From an uncultured Clostridia bacterium (GTDB lineage Bacteria; Bacillota; Peptococcia; Peptococcales; Peptococcaceae), in assembly GCA_944391625.1 (NCBI GenBank), contig CALXUG010000019.1:1-47871 (forward strand): DNA of 47,871 nt, given 5' to 3'. The position numbers and the translations under genes were made by a program. Numbering within the stretch: the stretch's first letter is position 1; every line of letters starts with the position of its first letter. Positions 33,748 to 41,344 of the stretch are shown here, piece by piece. Under the pieces are notes generated by a model. The model saw only the letters and a program-made list of their open reading frames with translations. It made no database searches and had not been told where the DNA came from.

Positions 33748-34794
33748 TTAAATACGGACATAAGCAGTAGATGGGCCTGCTCCAACTTTGGCAATATACC
33801 CGCTCTTAACAAGATCTGTAAGCGTTCTTTCTATAGTAACCTTACTTATATCTGGACAGAGTTCCATAATTTCTTTCTTTGTTATCTTCCCGACCTTCTT
33901 ATCAATTACATTTTTAACTCTTTCAGGCTTAGAAAACGTCCTATGTTTCAAATGTTCTACCCTACTTTCAAATTCGTTATAAGCCTTCAAAGTAATACCA
34001 AGGTAATATTTTATAAATGGTTCATACGTATTCTTTTCCTCATGCCATCCAGTAGAACTTGCCTGCAATACCTCATAATATGTTTCTTTTGTTTTTTCAA
34101 TCAGCATTTCCATACTAACATATTTACCAACAATATAGCCAGCTTTATAGAATAGAAGCAAAGTTAATAATCGACTCATCCGACCATTACCATCATTAAA
34201 AGGGTGAATACAAAGGAAATCAAGAATAAACATAGGGATAAGCACCAATTTGTCGATTCGGTCTGATTCCCAAGCTTCTAAAAATCTAGCACACAATATT
34301 TCCATTGCTTCAGCAGTCTGAAAAGCATGAATTGGAATAAATCTTACTTTCTGATGACCTTCCGCGTCTGTTTCAGCAATCACATTATCAGAATTCTTAT
34401 AACTACCGCCAGTAGAACTTTGGGAATAAGAATACAGATCCCGATGTAGTTGCAAAATAATATTAGGCTTTGGAATGATATATTCATAACTTTCGTGAAT
34501 TGTCGAAAGCACTTCTCGATAACCGGAAATTTCTTGCTCTGATCGATTTTGCGGCTCTACCTTCTGACTTACTAATTCTTCTAAACGTTTATCGCTTGTA
34601 AAAATACCCTCAATTCTATTGGATGCCCCTGTACTTTGAATCAAGGCTACTTCTAATAATGTTTTTAATTCATCTATATTCGCTTCGATAAATAACTCTT
34701 GTTTTCCCTTATGTTCGTGAATACTTGCTATCATCTGAACAATTTCTGGGGTTAAAAACTTTTCAGGTTCTTTTGTATAATCAAATTTTCTCAT
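33748..34794 (-). CDS. Fic family protein (class II) with winged helix
   Basis: Fic proteins transfer AMP, or sometimes other groups, onto hydroxyl side chains. The 348-residue protein has the complete catalytic motif HPFNDGNGRMSR beginning at His197, and an upstream inhibitory helix with S-x-x-x-E-G (Ser58, Glu62, Gly63), which makes it a self-inhibited class II Fic. The C-terminal 70 residues look like a winged helix (KITKKEIMELCPDISKVTIERTL). AAGGAGATATTAGA precedes ATG. The gene is more AT-rich than its neighbours, suggesting horizontal transfer. The target is unknown. Confidence 0.93.
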   Translation of the reverse strand: MRKFDYTKEPEKFLTPEIVQMIASIHEHKGKQELFIEANIDELKTLLEVALIQSTGASNRIEGIFTSDKRLEELVSQKVEPQNRSEQEISGYREVLSTIHESYEYIIPKPNIILQLHRDLYSYSQSSTGGSYKNSDNVIAETDAEGHQKVRFIPIHAFQTAEAMEILCARFLEAWESDRIDKLVLIPMFILDFLCIHPFNDGNGRMSRLLTLLLFYKAGYIVGKYVSMEMLIEKTKETYYEVLQASSTGWHEEKNTYEPFIKYYLGITLKAYNEFESRVEHLKHRTFSKPERVKNVIDKKVGKITKKEIMELCPDISKVTIERTLTDLVKSGYIAKVGAGPSTAYVRI

Positions 34795-34800
34795 TCTAAT

Positions 34801-34853
34801 ATCTCCTTCATTTCAGATCTATCTCCTTCATCTTATCAGTAAATGACGGAGAT
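34801..34853. repeat. Repeats upstream of the Fic gene
   Basis: ATCTCCTTCAT occurs at 34801-34811 and 34821-34831, and its inverse ATGACGGAGAT at 34843-34853. 34821-34853 is a 33-bp imperfect palindrome matching that at 33709-33741. The copy at 34801 supplies the ribosome binding site (AAGGAGAT). Confidence 0.75.
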
Positions 34854-34985
34854 TTCAATAAACATGATGGAAATAGCTTCTCCACTCTGTAACAATATAT
34901 TCCTCAAAATATCTACATTACTATATACAAGCGGATTTTTATCAGAGAATTAAAACAGAACGAGAACAAATAAAACGATTGCACG

Positions 34986-35028
34986 CAAAAAAGCAGAGCG
35001 GCATAGCCTCCCAGCGATACCGCCCTGC
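34986..35028 (-). terminator. Terminator of the folate operon
   Basis: On the minus strand, GCAGGGCGG pairs with CCGCTCTGC, followed by TTTTTTGCG. It lies about 60 bp after the folBK stop codon. Confidence 0.8.
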
Positions 35029-35084
35029 AAGATACAATTTTTCCTCATGGGCATTCTATTTTACACAGCAGCCTTCTAAATTTT

Positions 35085-35918
35085 TCATGGTTCCTCTTTT
35101 AATTGACTCTCCAGCTGCATGCACAACTGATGAATGGTCTGCTGCAGCAAGGGATGGCGCACAAATCCAGCAATTTCATCCAACGGCTTTAACACAAACA
35201 AACGATTCGGCATATCAATATGGGGTATAATCAAATTCTCCGTATTGATGACTGCATCATCATACAACAGGATGTCCAAATCGATGGTGCGCGGCCCCCA
35301 GTGAACAGTGCGCTCTCTGCCCAAATGCTGCTCAATGGCGTGCAGTGTATCCAAAAATTCTTCCGGGCTTTGCAGTGTCCGCACCTGCAAACAGCCATTG
35401 ATAAATTCAGGCTGATCGGTATATCCATAAGGCGCTGTCACAAACCAGTTGGATGCCTTCATCAGCTGACAATCCCGCTGCTCGTCCAGCAACTGCATGG
35501 CTGTGCGGATGTACAGCTCCCGGTTGCCCATATTGCTGCCCACACCCACATAAACGGTATGCCACTGCCGTTCTATTGCCACAGACACATAGGAAAATGG
35601 CAGCATAATGGGCGCATTGGGCTTCTTCAATTCCAGCACCACACGCTGCACCAATGGAAATTTCAACAAAATTTCCTGCGCTAAAAAATCGGCTGCTGTT
35701 TCAATTAAACGAAAGGTGTGCTGCTCCATCAGTTCTTTTAAATAGTAACAAACCTCGCCGTAATTGACAGACAGCTGCAAATCATCTTGCCGCGCTGCTT
35801 TTCTTGCATCTACAAATAACTGGGCGCAAATTAAAAATTTTTGTCCCAGTTTATTTTCTTCTGGATATACACCATGGCGGGCATAAATTTCCAAATCTTC
35901 AATACAAATTTTATCCAA
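35085..35918 (-). CDS. folBK: Bifunctional dihydroneopterin aldolase / HPPK
   Basis: This fusion covers two consecutive steps of folate synthesis: FolB cleaves dihydroneopterin and FolK pyrophosphorylates 6-hydroxymethyl-dihydropterin. Residues 1-118 are FolB-like (EIYARHGVYPEENKLGQ and the LIETAADFLA active-site region). FolK follows from VYVGVGSNMGNRELYI, with the signature GPRTIDLDILLYDD. A TTG at 35918 is the likely start: AGGAGGAATT lies just upstream and homologues start near LDKI. A longer GTG start at 35936 would include the ribosome binding site. FolB-FolK fusions are common in Clostridia. Confidence 0.94.
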   Translation of the reverse strand: MDKICIEDLEIYARHGVYPEENKLGQKFLICAQLFVDARKAARQDDLQLSVNYGEVCYYLKELMEQHTFRLIETAADFLAQEILLKFPLVQRVVLELKKPNAPIMLPFSYVSVAIERQWHTVYVGVGSNMGNRELYIRTAMQLLDEQRDCQLMKASNWFVTAPYGYTDQPEFINGCLQVRTLQSPEEFLDTLHAIEQHLGRERTVHWGPRTIDLDILLYDDAVINTENLIIPHIDMPNRLFVLKPLDEIAGFVRHPLLQQTIHQLCMQLESQLKEEP

Positions 35919-35932
35919 GCCAATTCCTCCTA

Positions 35933-36757
35933 TCACAGCTTACTATCCCGAATAGCTTCTGCCATCTTGATGGTTCGATAGTTTTCTTTGATATCATGTA
36001 CCCGCACAAAATTCCAACCAGCCTGTACAGCCAGCACAGTGGTGACCAAGGTGCCTTCTACCCGCTGGTCGGCAGGCAGATCCAACGTAAGTCCAATCAT
36101 GGATTTGCGGGATGTGCCTAACAACATGGGATACCCTAATAAATGAAACTGTTCCAGCTGTCCCATCAGCGCCAGATTCTGCGCGCAGGTTTTTCCAAAA
36201 CCAATACCGGGATCCAGCATAATATGTTCTTTGGGTACACCGGCCTGCTCCGCCTTTTTAGCGCTCTGCCGCAAGGTTTCCAAGCATTCCAGCAGCAAAT
36301 TATCGTACTGGGTGCCCTGCTGATTGTGCATCAAACAGCAGGCTGCGCCAGCCTGGGCAATTACGTCGGCCATGGCAGGGTCATGCTGCAGACCCCAAAT
36401 ATCGTTGACCATATGAGCGCCGCTCTGCAAGGCAGCTTTGGCTACCGCTGATTTATAGGTATCAATAGAAACAGGCACATCAAACCGCTTGGTAATGGCC
36501 TCTATCACCGGCGTTACCCGCTGAATTTCTTCCTCATCGCCAATAACTGCATGGCCGGGGCGAGTGGATTCGCCTCCCACATCAATCACATCGGCACCCT
36601 CTGCCAGCATCTGCTCCACCCGATACAGGGCATCGTCCAAAGTGGCATAGCTGCCACCGTCAGAAAAAGAGTCCGGCGTCATGTTCAAAATTGCCATAAT
36701 ATAGGTGTGATGGGTTAAATCAAATACTCGGTTGCCAATCTTCATGTTCTGCTGCAT
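35933..36757 (-). CDS. folP: Dihydropteroate synthase
   Basis: FolP joins p-aminobenzoate to the dihydropterin pyrophosphate. The 274-residue TIM-barrel has both signatures: ILNMTPDSFSDGG near residue 22 and VIDVGGESTRPG near 60. KSMIGLTL and a final RVHDIKE motif complete it. The start ATG at 36757 has only a weak ribosome binding site (GTGTGAAGAA). The next gene, folBK, starts 14 bp downstream. Confidence 0.96.
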   Translation of the reverse strand: MQQNMKIGNRVFDLTHHTYIMAILNMTPDSFSDGGSYATLDDALYRVEQMLAEGADVIDVGGESTRPGHAVIGDEEEIQRVTPVIEAITKRFDVPVSIDTYKSAVAKAALQSGAHMVNDIWGLQHDPAMADVIAQAGAACCLMHNQQGTQYDNLLLECLETLRQSAKKAEQAGVPKEHIMLDPGIGFGKTCAQNLALMGQLEQFHLLGYPMLLGTSRKSMIGLTLDLPADQRVEGTLVTTVLAVQAGWNFVRVHDIKENYRTIKMAEAIRDSKL

Positions 36758-36867
36758 GATTCTTCACACTCATTTCTTTTAGAATTTATAAATTGATATA
36801 AAATTGATATAAAAATATCTTTTTACTTTCCAATTATCCTGTTTTCAAACGATCGCTTCGTAACCAG

Positions 36868-37350
36868 CTAACAATAAATGGTTCTGTTGCGCTTTTCCTC
36901 CGGCCACTTGCAATCTGCCTGCGCTTTGCACTGAAAGCAGTTTCTGCTCAGCTTATCCGCCTGGTACAACACATCGGCCAACAGCTGTTGTTCCTCCTGC
37001 TGGCAGGAACTATGCCGGAGAATGGCAGCGGTTATCATGGCCGTCTCCTCTAACGAATACCCTGCATCCGGCAAGATTTCCAAAGCCAACGCCGCGCTGG
37101 CCTCATGATGGGGAATCTGCTGTTCATACTGCTGATAGCGCCCCAAATCATGCAGCAGCGCCGCACCGTAAACAATATCTTTCTCCAGCGGCAAATGCTG
37201 CTCCAATGTCATAATCCAGGCAATGCGCGCCACATCCAGCAAATGTTCCAAACCATGACAGCAAAAAATCCGCTGCTGTTCCAGCTTTGTAATCTGCTGC
37301 ATTCCATACTGAAACCGCTCATCCTGTAAAATTGCTTCAATTCGTTTCAT
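36868..37350 (-). CDS. HD-domain phosphohydrolase in the folate operon
   Basis: The 160-residue protein has the HD pattern: H in CCHGLEHLLDVAR near residue 31-35, HD in ALLHDLGRYQQ near 67-68, and HHEASA near 81. A cysteine-rich tail (CFQCKAQADC) follows. Its start overlaps the end of folC by 14 bp. HD-domain genes recur in clostridial folate operons, so it may dephosphorylate dihydroneopterin triphosphate, a step with no other candidate gene here. That function is inference. Confidence 0.88.
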   Translation of the reverse strand: MKRIEAILQDERFQYGMQQITKLEQQRIFCCHGLEHLLDVARIAWIMTLEQHLPLEKDIVYGAALLHDLGRYQQYEQQIPHHEASAALALEILPDAGYSLEETAMITAAILRHSSCQQEEQQLLADVLYQADKLSRNCFQCKAQADCKWPEEKRNRTIYC

Positions 37351-38638
37351 GCGGCACCTCCCGGTTGGTCAGTGCATCCCGCACTGCTTTAATGATAGAC
37401 AGCGATCCAAAAGATACAATCACGTCATCCGCTTTGGCCTGACTCATAGCCTGCTGCACCGCTTGCTCTGCCGTGTGAACATCCATCGCAACAGAAAAAT
37501 ACGGCGCCATGGCAGCAGCCAATACGTCCGAAGCCAAACCCCGTTGGTGATCAGGCTGAAAACAGAATACACAATCGCTGCAGCCGCTCATAATCTCACC
37601 AATCTGCCTGTAATCCTTATCAGCAAACACACCCATCAACAGCCAGATACGACGGCCGGAAAAATGCTGCTGCAGCGTATGAGCCAAAGCCTGCGCCCCT
37701 GCCGGATTATGGGCTCCGTCCACAATAAACAGCGGCTTAGTTCCAATCATTTCAAACCGACCCGACCAACGAGCCAGTTTGAGTCCCTGCCGGATATGGT
37801 CATCGGTCAGCGCCACGCCCTGCTGCTGCAAAACTTGCAGCGTTTCCAGCGCAATGGCGGCATTCAGCCGCTGATAATCGCCCAGCAAACCAATCACCAC
37901 ATGCTCCCAACGGCCATAAGAAAAACATTGCCCTTGTTCACTCCACTGTTCTGTTTTCAGTTTATCCGCTTCCACCAGCACAGGCGTTACCTGACAGCGT
38001 GCGCATTGCGCCTGTAAAACCGACAGCGCTTCCGTTGGCTGCACGCCCAGCACCACGGGACACCCCGCTTTGATAATGCCGCCTTTTTCTTCCGCAATGG
38101 CAGCCAGAGTTGTACCCAGCATACGGGTATGATCCAAACTAATGCTGGTAATCACCGATAATACCGGTTTAGCAATTACGTTGGTAGAATCCAGCCTGCC
38201 GCCCATGCCCACTTCCAGCAGCACATAATCGCACTGCATTTGCTGAAAATACAAAAACGCCAACGCCGTTTCCACTTCAAATACGGTAGGACGCTCCTGC
38301 CCCTGCTGCTCTAACTGCTGACAGGCTTGCTTGATGGTGGTCAACAGCTGCGCCAACGCATCCGGCGCAATATATACGCCGTTTACCTGTATCCGTTCCC
38401 GATAATCATACAGCGTCGGCGAAATATAGCGTCCCACCCGCAATCCGGCCTGCTGCAGCGCACTGTCCAAAAAGGCGCACACAGACCCCTTGCCATTGGT
38501 ACCGGCCACATGAATACAACGCAGCGATTGCTCCGGATGGCCCAACAGCTCCAGAAGCTGCCAAATCCGCTCCAGTCCCAGCGAAACCCCTTTTTCATTT
38601 AACTGATGAATATATTCCAATGCTTCCTCGTAATTCAT
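37337..38638 (-). CDS. folC: Dihydrofolate/folylpolyglutamate synthase
   Basis: FolC adds glutamate to dihydropteroate and to folates using ATP. The 433-residue Mur-ligase-like protein has the P-loop HVAGTNGKGSV near residue 45, the DYVLLEVGMGGRLDSTNV motif near 140, ITSISLDHTRMLG near 170, and DGAHNPAGAQAL near 310. Length is typical. It heads the folC-HD-folP-folBK operon, and its ribosome binding site (AAGGAATG) is weak. folE and folA are not in this window. Confidence 0.96.
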   Translation of the reverse strand: MNYEEALEYIHQLNEKGVSLGLERIWQLLELLGHPEQSLRCIHVAGTNGKGSVCAFLDSALQQAGLRVGRYISPTLYDYRERIQVNGVYIAPDALAQLLTTIKQACQQLEQQGQERPTVFEVETALAFLYFQQMQCDYVLLEVGMGGRLDSTNVIAKPVLSVITSISLDHTRMLGTTLAAIAEEKGGIIKAGCPVVLGVQPTEALSVLQAQCARCQVTPVLVEADKLKTEQWSEQGQCFSYGRWEHVVIGLLGDYQRLNAAIALETLQVLQQQGVALTDDHIRQGLKLARWSGRFEMIGTKPLFIVDGAHNPAGAQALAHTLQQHFSGRRIWLLMGVFADKDYRQIGEIMSGCSDCVFCFQPDHQRGLASDVLAAAMAPYFSVAMDVHTAEQAVQQAMSQAKADDVIVSFGSLSIIKAVRDALTNREVPHETN

Positions 38639-38639
38639 T

Positions 38640-38973
38640 ACGTCACATTCCTTATCTCTGCATAAATCTGCTCTGAAAAATCTGTAACCTATATTTTATC
38701 ACGCTCCCTTTTTCCTGTATACCCTTATGTCATATTCAGAAAATTTTTATGTATCTGCACTTGTTCAAACAAATCCTGCACCCATCTCTCTGACCACCGG
38801 CACCGCCCTTTCAAGCCCTTGCTGAAAGGATTGCATCTTTATCACCATCTATTTTACTGCCAATTCTCACCGCCATACAACAACCTCTAAAACCGCCGCA
38901 GAATGCGGGGAACTTTTTCCATGCAGATTCGTCTAAAAATTAACAAATTTATAAAAGTCATGGAGGAATGATT
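38640..38973. other. Intergenic region between divergent genes
   Basis: This 330-bp gap separates folC (minus) from the lipoprotein gene (plus). A short hairpin CCGC/GCGG lies near 38893-38910, and AT-rich DNA at 38937-38960 could hold the lipoprotein promoter. I see no small gene, riboswitch or repeat. Confidence 0.5.
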
Positions 38974-39810
38974 ATGAAAAAAATCTGGCTGCCCCTTATG
39001 CTATGTCTGTTGCTGCTGTCAGGCTGCGGAGCATCGGCAAACTCCCCACAAGCAAATGCATCTGCCGATCAAACCATCTCGCTGCGCATTGTAGATGGTG
39101 CTGACACCGGCCATTTGGTACTGGCAGGAGAAAGCGCTGCGGAAGTTTATACCCTGTCAACTGCTGAACTCCCCGTTTATCTGGATGGCGCATTAGCCGA
39201 CGCCTCTGTTTTAGAAGATGGTATGCAGGCGCAGATTTCCTACAACGGAATCACGCTGGAAACCTATCCGCTGCAATTAGATAAAGTCTCTTCTATCGCG
39301 GTCAATGCACATGGCACACAGCAAAACCCTTACGGAACCTTTTATGATTTATGCGGATTATATCTGCAAGTGCTAAATGATTTATGGGAAAAAGACAGTG
39401 GTCTGAATGATGGCGTTGCTTACGTCAGTGTGGATTTATCCCGCGCCCCCGGTGATTTAACCGCCGGAGAACAATCGGCTATCGCCTGGATTTTTGCCAA
39501 TACTCATCAAGTGGAAGGGCTTTCCCTATCCCATGAACAGCTGCTGGAACAAGGCTATCTCACTCCTGTGCCGGGCATGACTGATACCGAAAAAGGTCCT
39601 GCGCCCACCCACTGGGAGGACGGCGTTCTGTTTGGCATTACCCCATCCTCTCAAACGCAAACAGAACAATCTTCGTTGCCGATATTACAGTTCGACGCAC
39701 AAAAATGGCGTTCCCCATTGGGCGCTTACTTCTTCAGCAACTGCACTGCCACTTGGTCCCAGCAGGGCGCATGGGAGTCATACACTGTTGAAGCCGAAAT
39801 GATTTCCTAA
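38974..39810 (+). CDS. Lipoprotein of unknown function
   Basis: The 278-residue protein has a lipoprotein signal (KKIWLPLMLCLLLLSGC) with lipobox LSGC, so Cys18 is the likely lipidation site. The rest, about 255 residues, is hydrophilic with a moderately conserved-looking alpha/beta pattern but no domain I can name. ATG at 38974 follows TGGAGGAA by 7 nt; an in-frame ATG at 38968 is too close to it. Confidence 0.85.
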   Translation: MKKIWLPLMLCLLLLSGCGASANSPQANASADQTISLRIVDGADTGHLVLAGESAAEVYTLSTAELPVYLDGALADASVLEDGMQAQISYNGITLETYPLQLDKVSSIAVNAHGTQQNPYGTFYDLCGLYLQVLNDLWEKDSGLNDGVAYVSVDLSRAPGDLTAGEQSAIAWIFANTHQVEGLSLSHEQLLEQGYLTPVPGMTDTEKGPAPTHWEDGVLFGITPSSQTQTEQSSLPILQFDAQKWRSPLGAYFFSNCTATWSQQGAWESYTVEAEMIS

Positions 39811-39829
39811 TAAAAATACAAAAAAATAC

Positions 39830-39860
39830 TTGACGCTCCAACCACTGCCGGGGTTATACT
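39830..39860 (+). promoter_or_regulatory. Promoter of the DUF554 gene, 19-bp spacer
   Basis: TTGACG (39830-39835), 19 bp, TATACT (39855-39860). The spacer is longer than usual and includes AACC/GGTT arms. GACGCTCC at 39832-39839 is repeated inversely as GGAGCGTC at the ribosome binding site. Confidence 0.55.
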
Positions 39861-39894
39861 GAATAACAGAACTTACAGTGAAGGAGCGTCTATT

Positions 39895-40578
39895 ATGTTT
39901 GGCACAATCGTCAATACCATCGCCATTGTCACCGGCAGCCTAATCGGCAGTGTGGTGCAAAAAGGAATCAAAGAAGAATATCAGAACGGATTGTTTACTG
40001 CCATGGGGCTGGCTGCCACTGCGTTGGGCATTAATGCTGTTGTCAGCAATATGCCCGACAGCCAGTATCCGGTGTTGTTTATCATCAGCCTGGCCGCAGG
40101 CAGCTTGCTGGGCACCATCTTAAACTTAGACGGCCGCTTTCAAGCCTTAACCGGACGATTTGGCACATCCCATCTGGGCCAGGGATTGTCCACCGCCGTA
40201 CTGCTATTCTGTATCGGCACCTTATCCATTCTGGGACCGATTCAAAGCGCCTTATACGGCGATGACACCTATCTGCTTACCAACGCTACCCTGGACTTTG
40301 TCACTGCTATGGTGCTGGCTTCCACCTACGGCATTGGTATTGCTCTGGCTGCTGTCATTTTATTTTTCTGGCAGGGCAGCATCTACCTGGGCGCAGGTTT
40401 TTTGTCTGCCTTTTTATCGCCGCAACTGCTAACGGAAATCTCCATTATCGGCGGCATTCTCATTGCCAGTTCAGGCATCGGCATTTTGGGGCTGAAGGAC
40501 TGCAAAACATTAAACATGCTGCCTTCTTTACTGATTCCGGCCATTTGGTTTGCCATAAAAGGATTTATCGGTCTGTAA
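39895..40578 (+). CDS. DUF554 (YdfK/YqgA-like) membrane protein
   Basis: The 227-residue protein begins MFGTIVNTIAIVTGSLIGSVVQKG and has about six to seven transmembrane helices with repeated glycine-rich segments, as in DUF554 proteins. It also carries the family-typical GLAATALGINAVV and ILLFCIGTLSILGPI-like motifs. The function of the family is unknown. GAAGGAGCG precedes ATG. It ends at a strong hairpin shared with the oppositely oriented small gene. Confidence 0.9.
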   Translation: MFGTIVNTIAIVTGSLIGSVVQKGIKEEYQNGLFTAMGLAATALGINAVVSNMPDSQYPVLFIISLAAGSLLGTILNLDGRFQALTGRFGTSHLGQGLSTAVLLFCIGTLSILGPIQSALYGDDTYLLTNATLDFVTAMVLASTYGIGIALAAVILFFWQGSIYLGAGFLSAFLSPQLLTEISIIGGILIASSGIGILGLKDCKTLNMLPSLLIPAIWFAIKGFIGL

Positions 40579-40590
40579 CAAACAAAACAG

Positions 40591-40639
40591 CGGCAAACAG
40601 GGACTGAACACAACATTTGCATTCAGTCCCTGTTTGCCG
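40591..40639. terminator. Long stem terminator between convergent genes
   Basis: CGGCAAACAGGGACTGAA (40591-40608) pairs perfectly with TTCAGTCCCTGTTTGCCG (40622-40639). The minus strand continues TGTTTTGTTTG, so it terminates the small gene on that strand; the plus strand lacks a clear T-run. Confidence 0.85.
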
Positions 40640-40648
40640 CACTGCCTT

Positions 40649-40819
40649 TCAAAACCATGCCTCGCCTTCACAGCTGCGATACAACTCATCCAGCCGGTTC
40701 TCTAAATCTTCCACCTGCCGAAACAATTCCACCACCAAATCCACCAGCACTTTGCGCTGCTCTTGTAAATCCCTGATTTTCCCTTCCACAATCTCATATC
40801 TGTCACTGTATGAATCCAT
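40649..40819 (-). CDS. 56-residue coiled-coil protein
   Basis: ATG at 40819 is preceded by GAGGAGGGAGC. The 56-codon frame encodes an almost continuous amphipathic helix (residues about 8-50) rich in Glu, Gln, Leu, Val and Arg with heptad spacing, ending CEGEAWF. No membrane segment. A terminator follows 10 bp after the stop. It resembles short SlyX-like or structural coiled-coil proteins only in general form; no family is claimed. Confidence 0.7.
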   Translation of the reverse strand: MDSYSDRYEIVEGKIRDLQEQRKVLVDLVVELFRQVEDLENRLDELYRSCEGEAWF

Positions 40820-40996
40820 GCCGCTCCCTCCTCATCTTGATAGTGTATGGCGCAATACACACAAAGGTGAATGATTTCGTTTTTCCAGTCCGCTGGCCTT
40901 TATGACTCACTGGATTGCATCCTGAATACAATACGCATAAATTTGCACAAATCAGCAAAGTTATGCAAAAATTTTCAAAAAATTCATCAAATTGAA

Positions 40997-41025
40997 TTGA
41001 CAATCAATTTCTCCTGTGCTAACAT
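40997..41025 (+). promoter_or_regulatory. Promoter of the Phe T-box/TRAP operon
   Basis: TTGACA (40997-41002), 17 bp, TAACAT (41020-41025). Transcription would start near 41032, just before the T-box leader. Confidence 0.75.
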
Positions 41026-41070
41026 ATTATTCACTATAAAGCACATCGGTTTTATAGGTTTATATGCACA

Positions 41071-41310
41071 TACAGCAATGATGGGATTCCCAGTAGCGCA
41101 GTCCGGTTACAATGCAGAGAGCAGGTTGGTTGGTGAAAAACCTGCAGCACAGACTGAACGCCAAGTTCACTCCCGGAGCTTCTGTTTTCAACAGCGGTTT
41201 GCTGACCGTTACAGCAGCACAGAGGCATTGGCGGCTTTTTGTCTATCAATGTAAATAAAGGTGGTACCACGGTCATTCGTCCTTTTTGGGATGGATGGCC
41301 GTTTTTTTAT
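41071..41310 (+). ncRNA. T-box leader, phenylalanine-specific by specifier TTC
   Basis: Landmarks in order: K-turn-like ATGATGGGA (41079-41086) pairing with TCCCGGAGC (41171-41179); AGTA (41092-41095); apical arm AGAGAGCAGGTTGG with GAAAAACCTGC; specifier TTC (41166-41168) in CAAG-TTC-ACTCCCGGAG, a context like that of ACC-ACUCCUGAG in B. subtilis thrS; T-box core AAGGTGGTACCACGG (41258-41272); terminator ACGGTCATTCGTCC/GGATGGATGGCCGT (41269-41282/41289-41302) with TTTTTTTAT. The bulge TGGT would pair with a tRNA ending ACCA, which fits the A73 of tRNA-Phe. It controls the TRAP transporter gene starting at 41345. Confidence 0.9.
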
Positions 41311-41344
41311 CTATATCTTATTTTTTTTAGGAGGGGTTGCCAAT

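Noticed and set aside
41161-41163. GCC (Ala) as the specifier codon of the second T-box
   Set aside because: The bases around TTC (41166-41168) match the usual context before ACTCC(C)GGAG, directly above the K-turn helix, and GCC would leave an oversized lower loop. It remains the main alternative.
41261-41344. Longer start (GTG at 41261) for the TRAP permease
   Set aside because: The codons lie inside the T-box antiterminator and terminator; ATG at 41345 has AGGAGGG at correct spacing.
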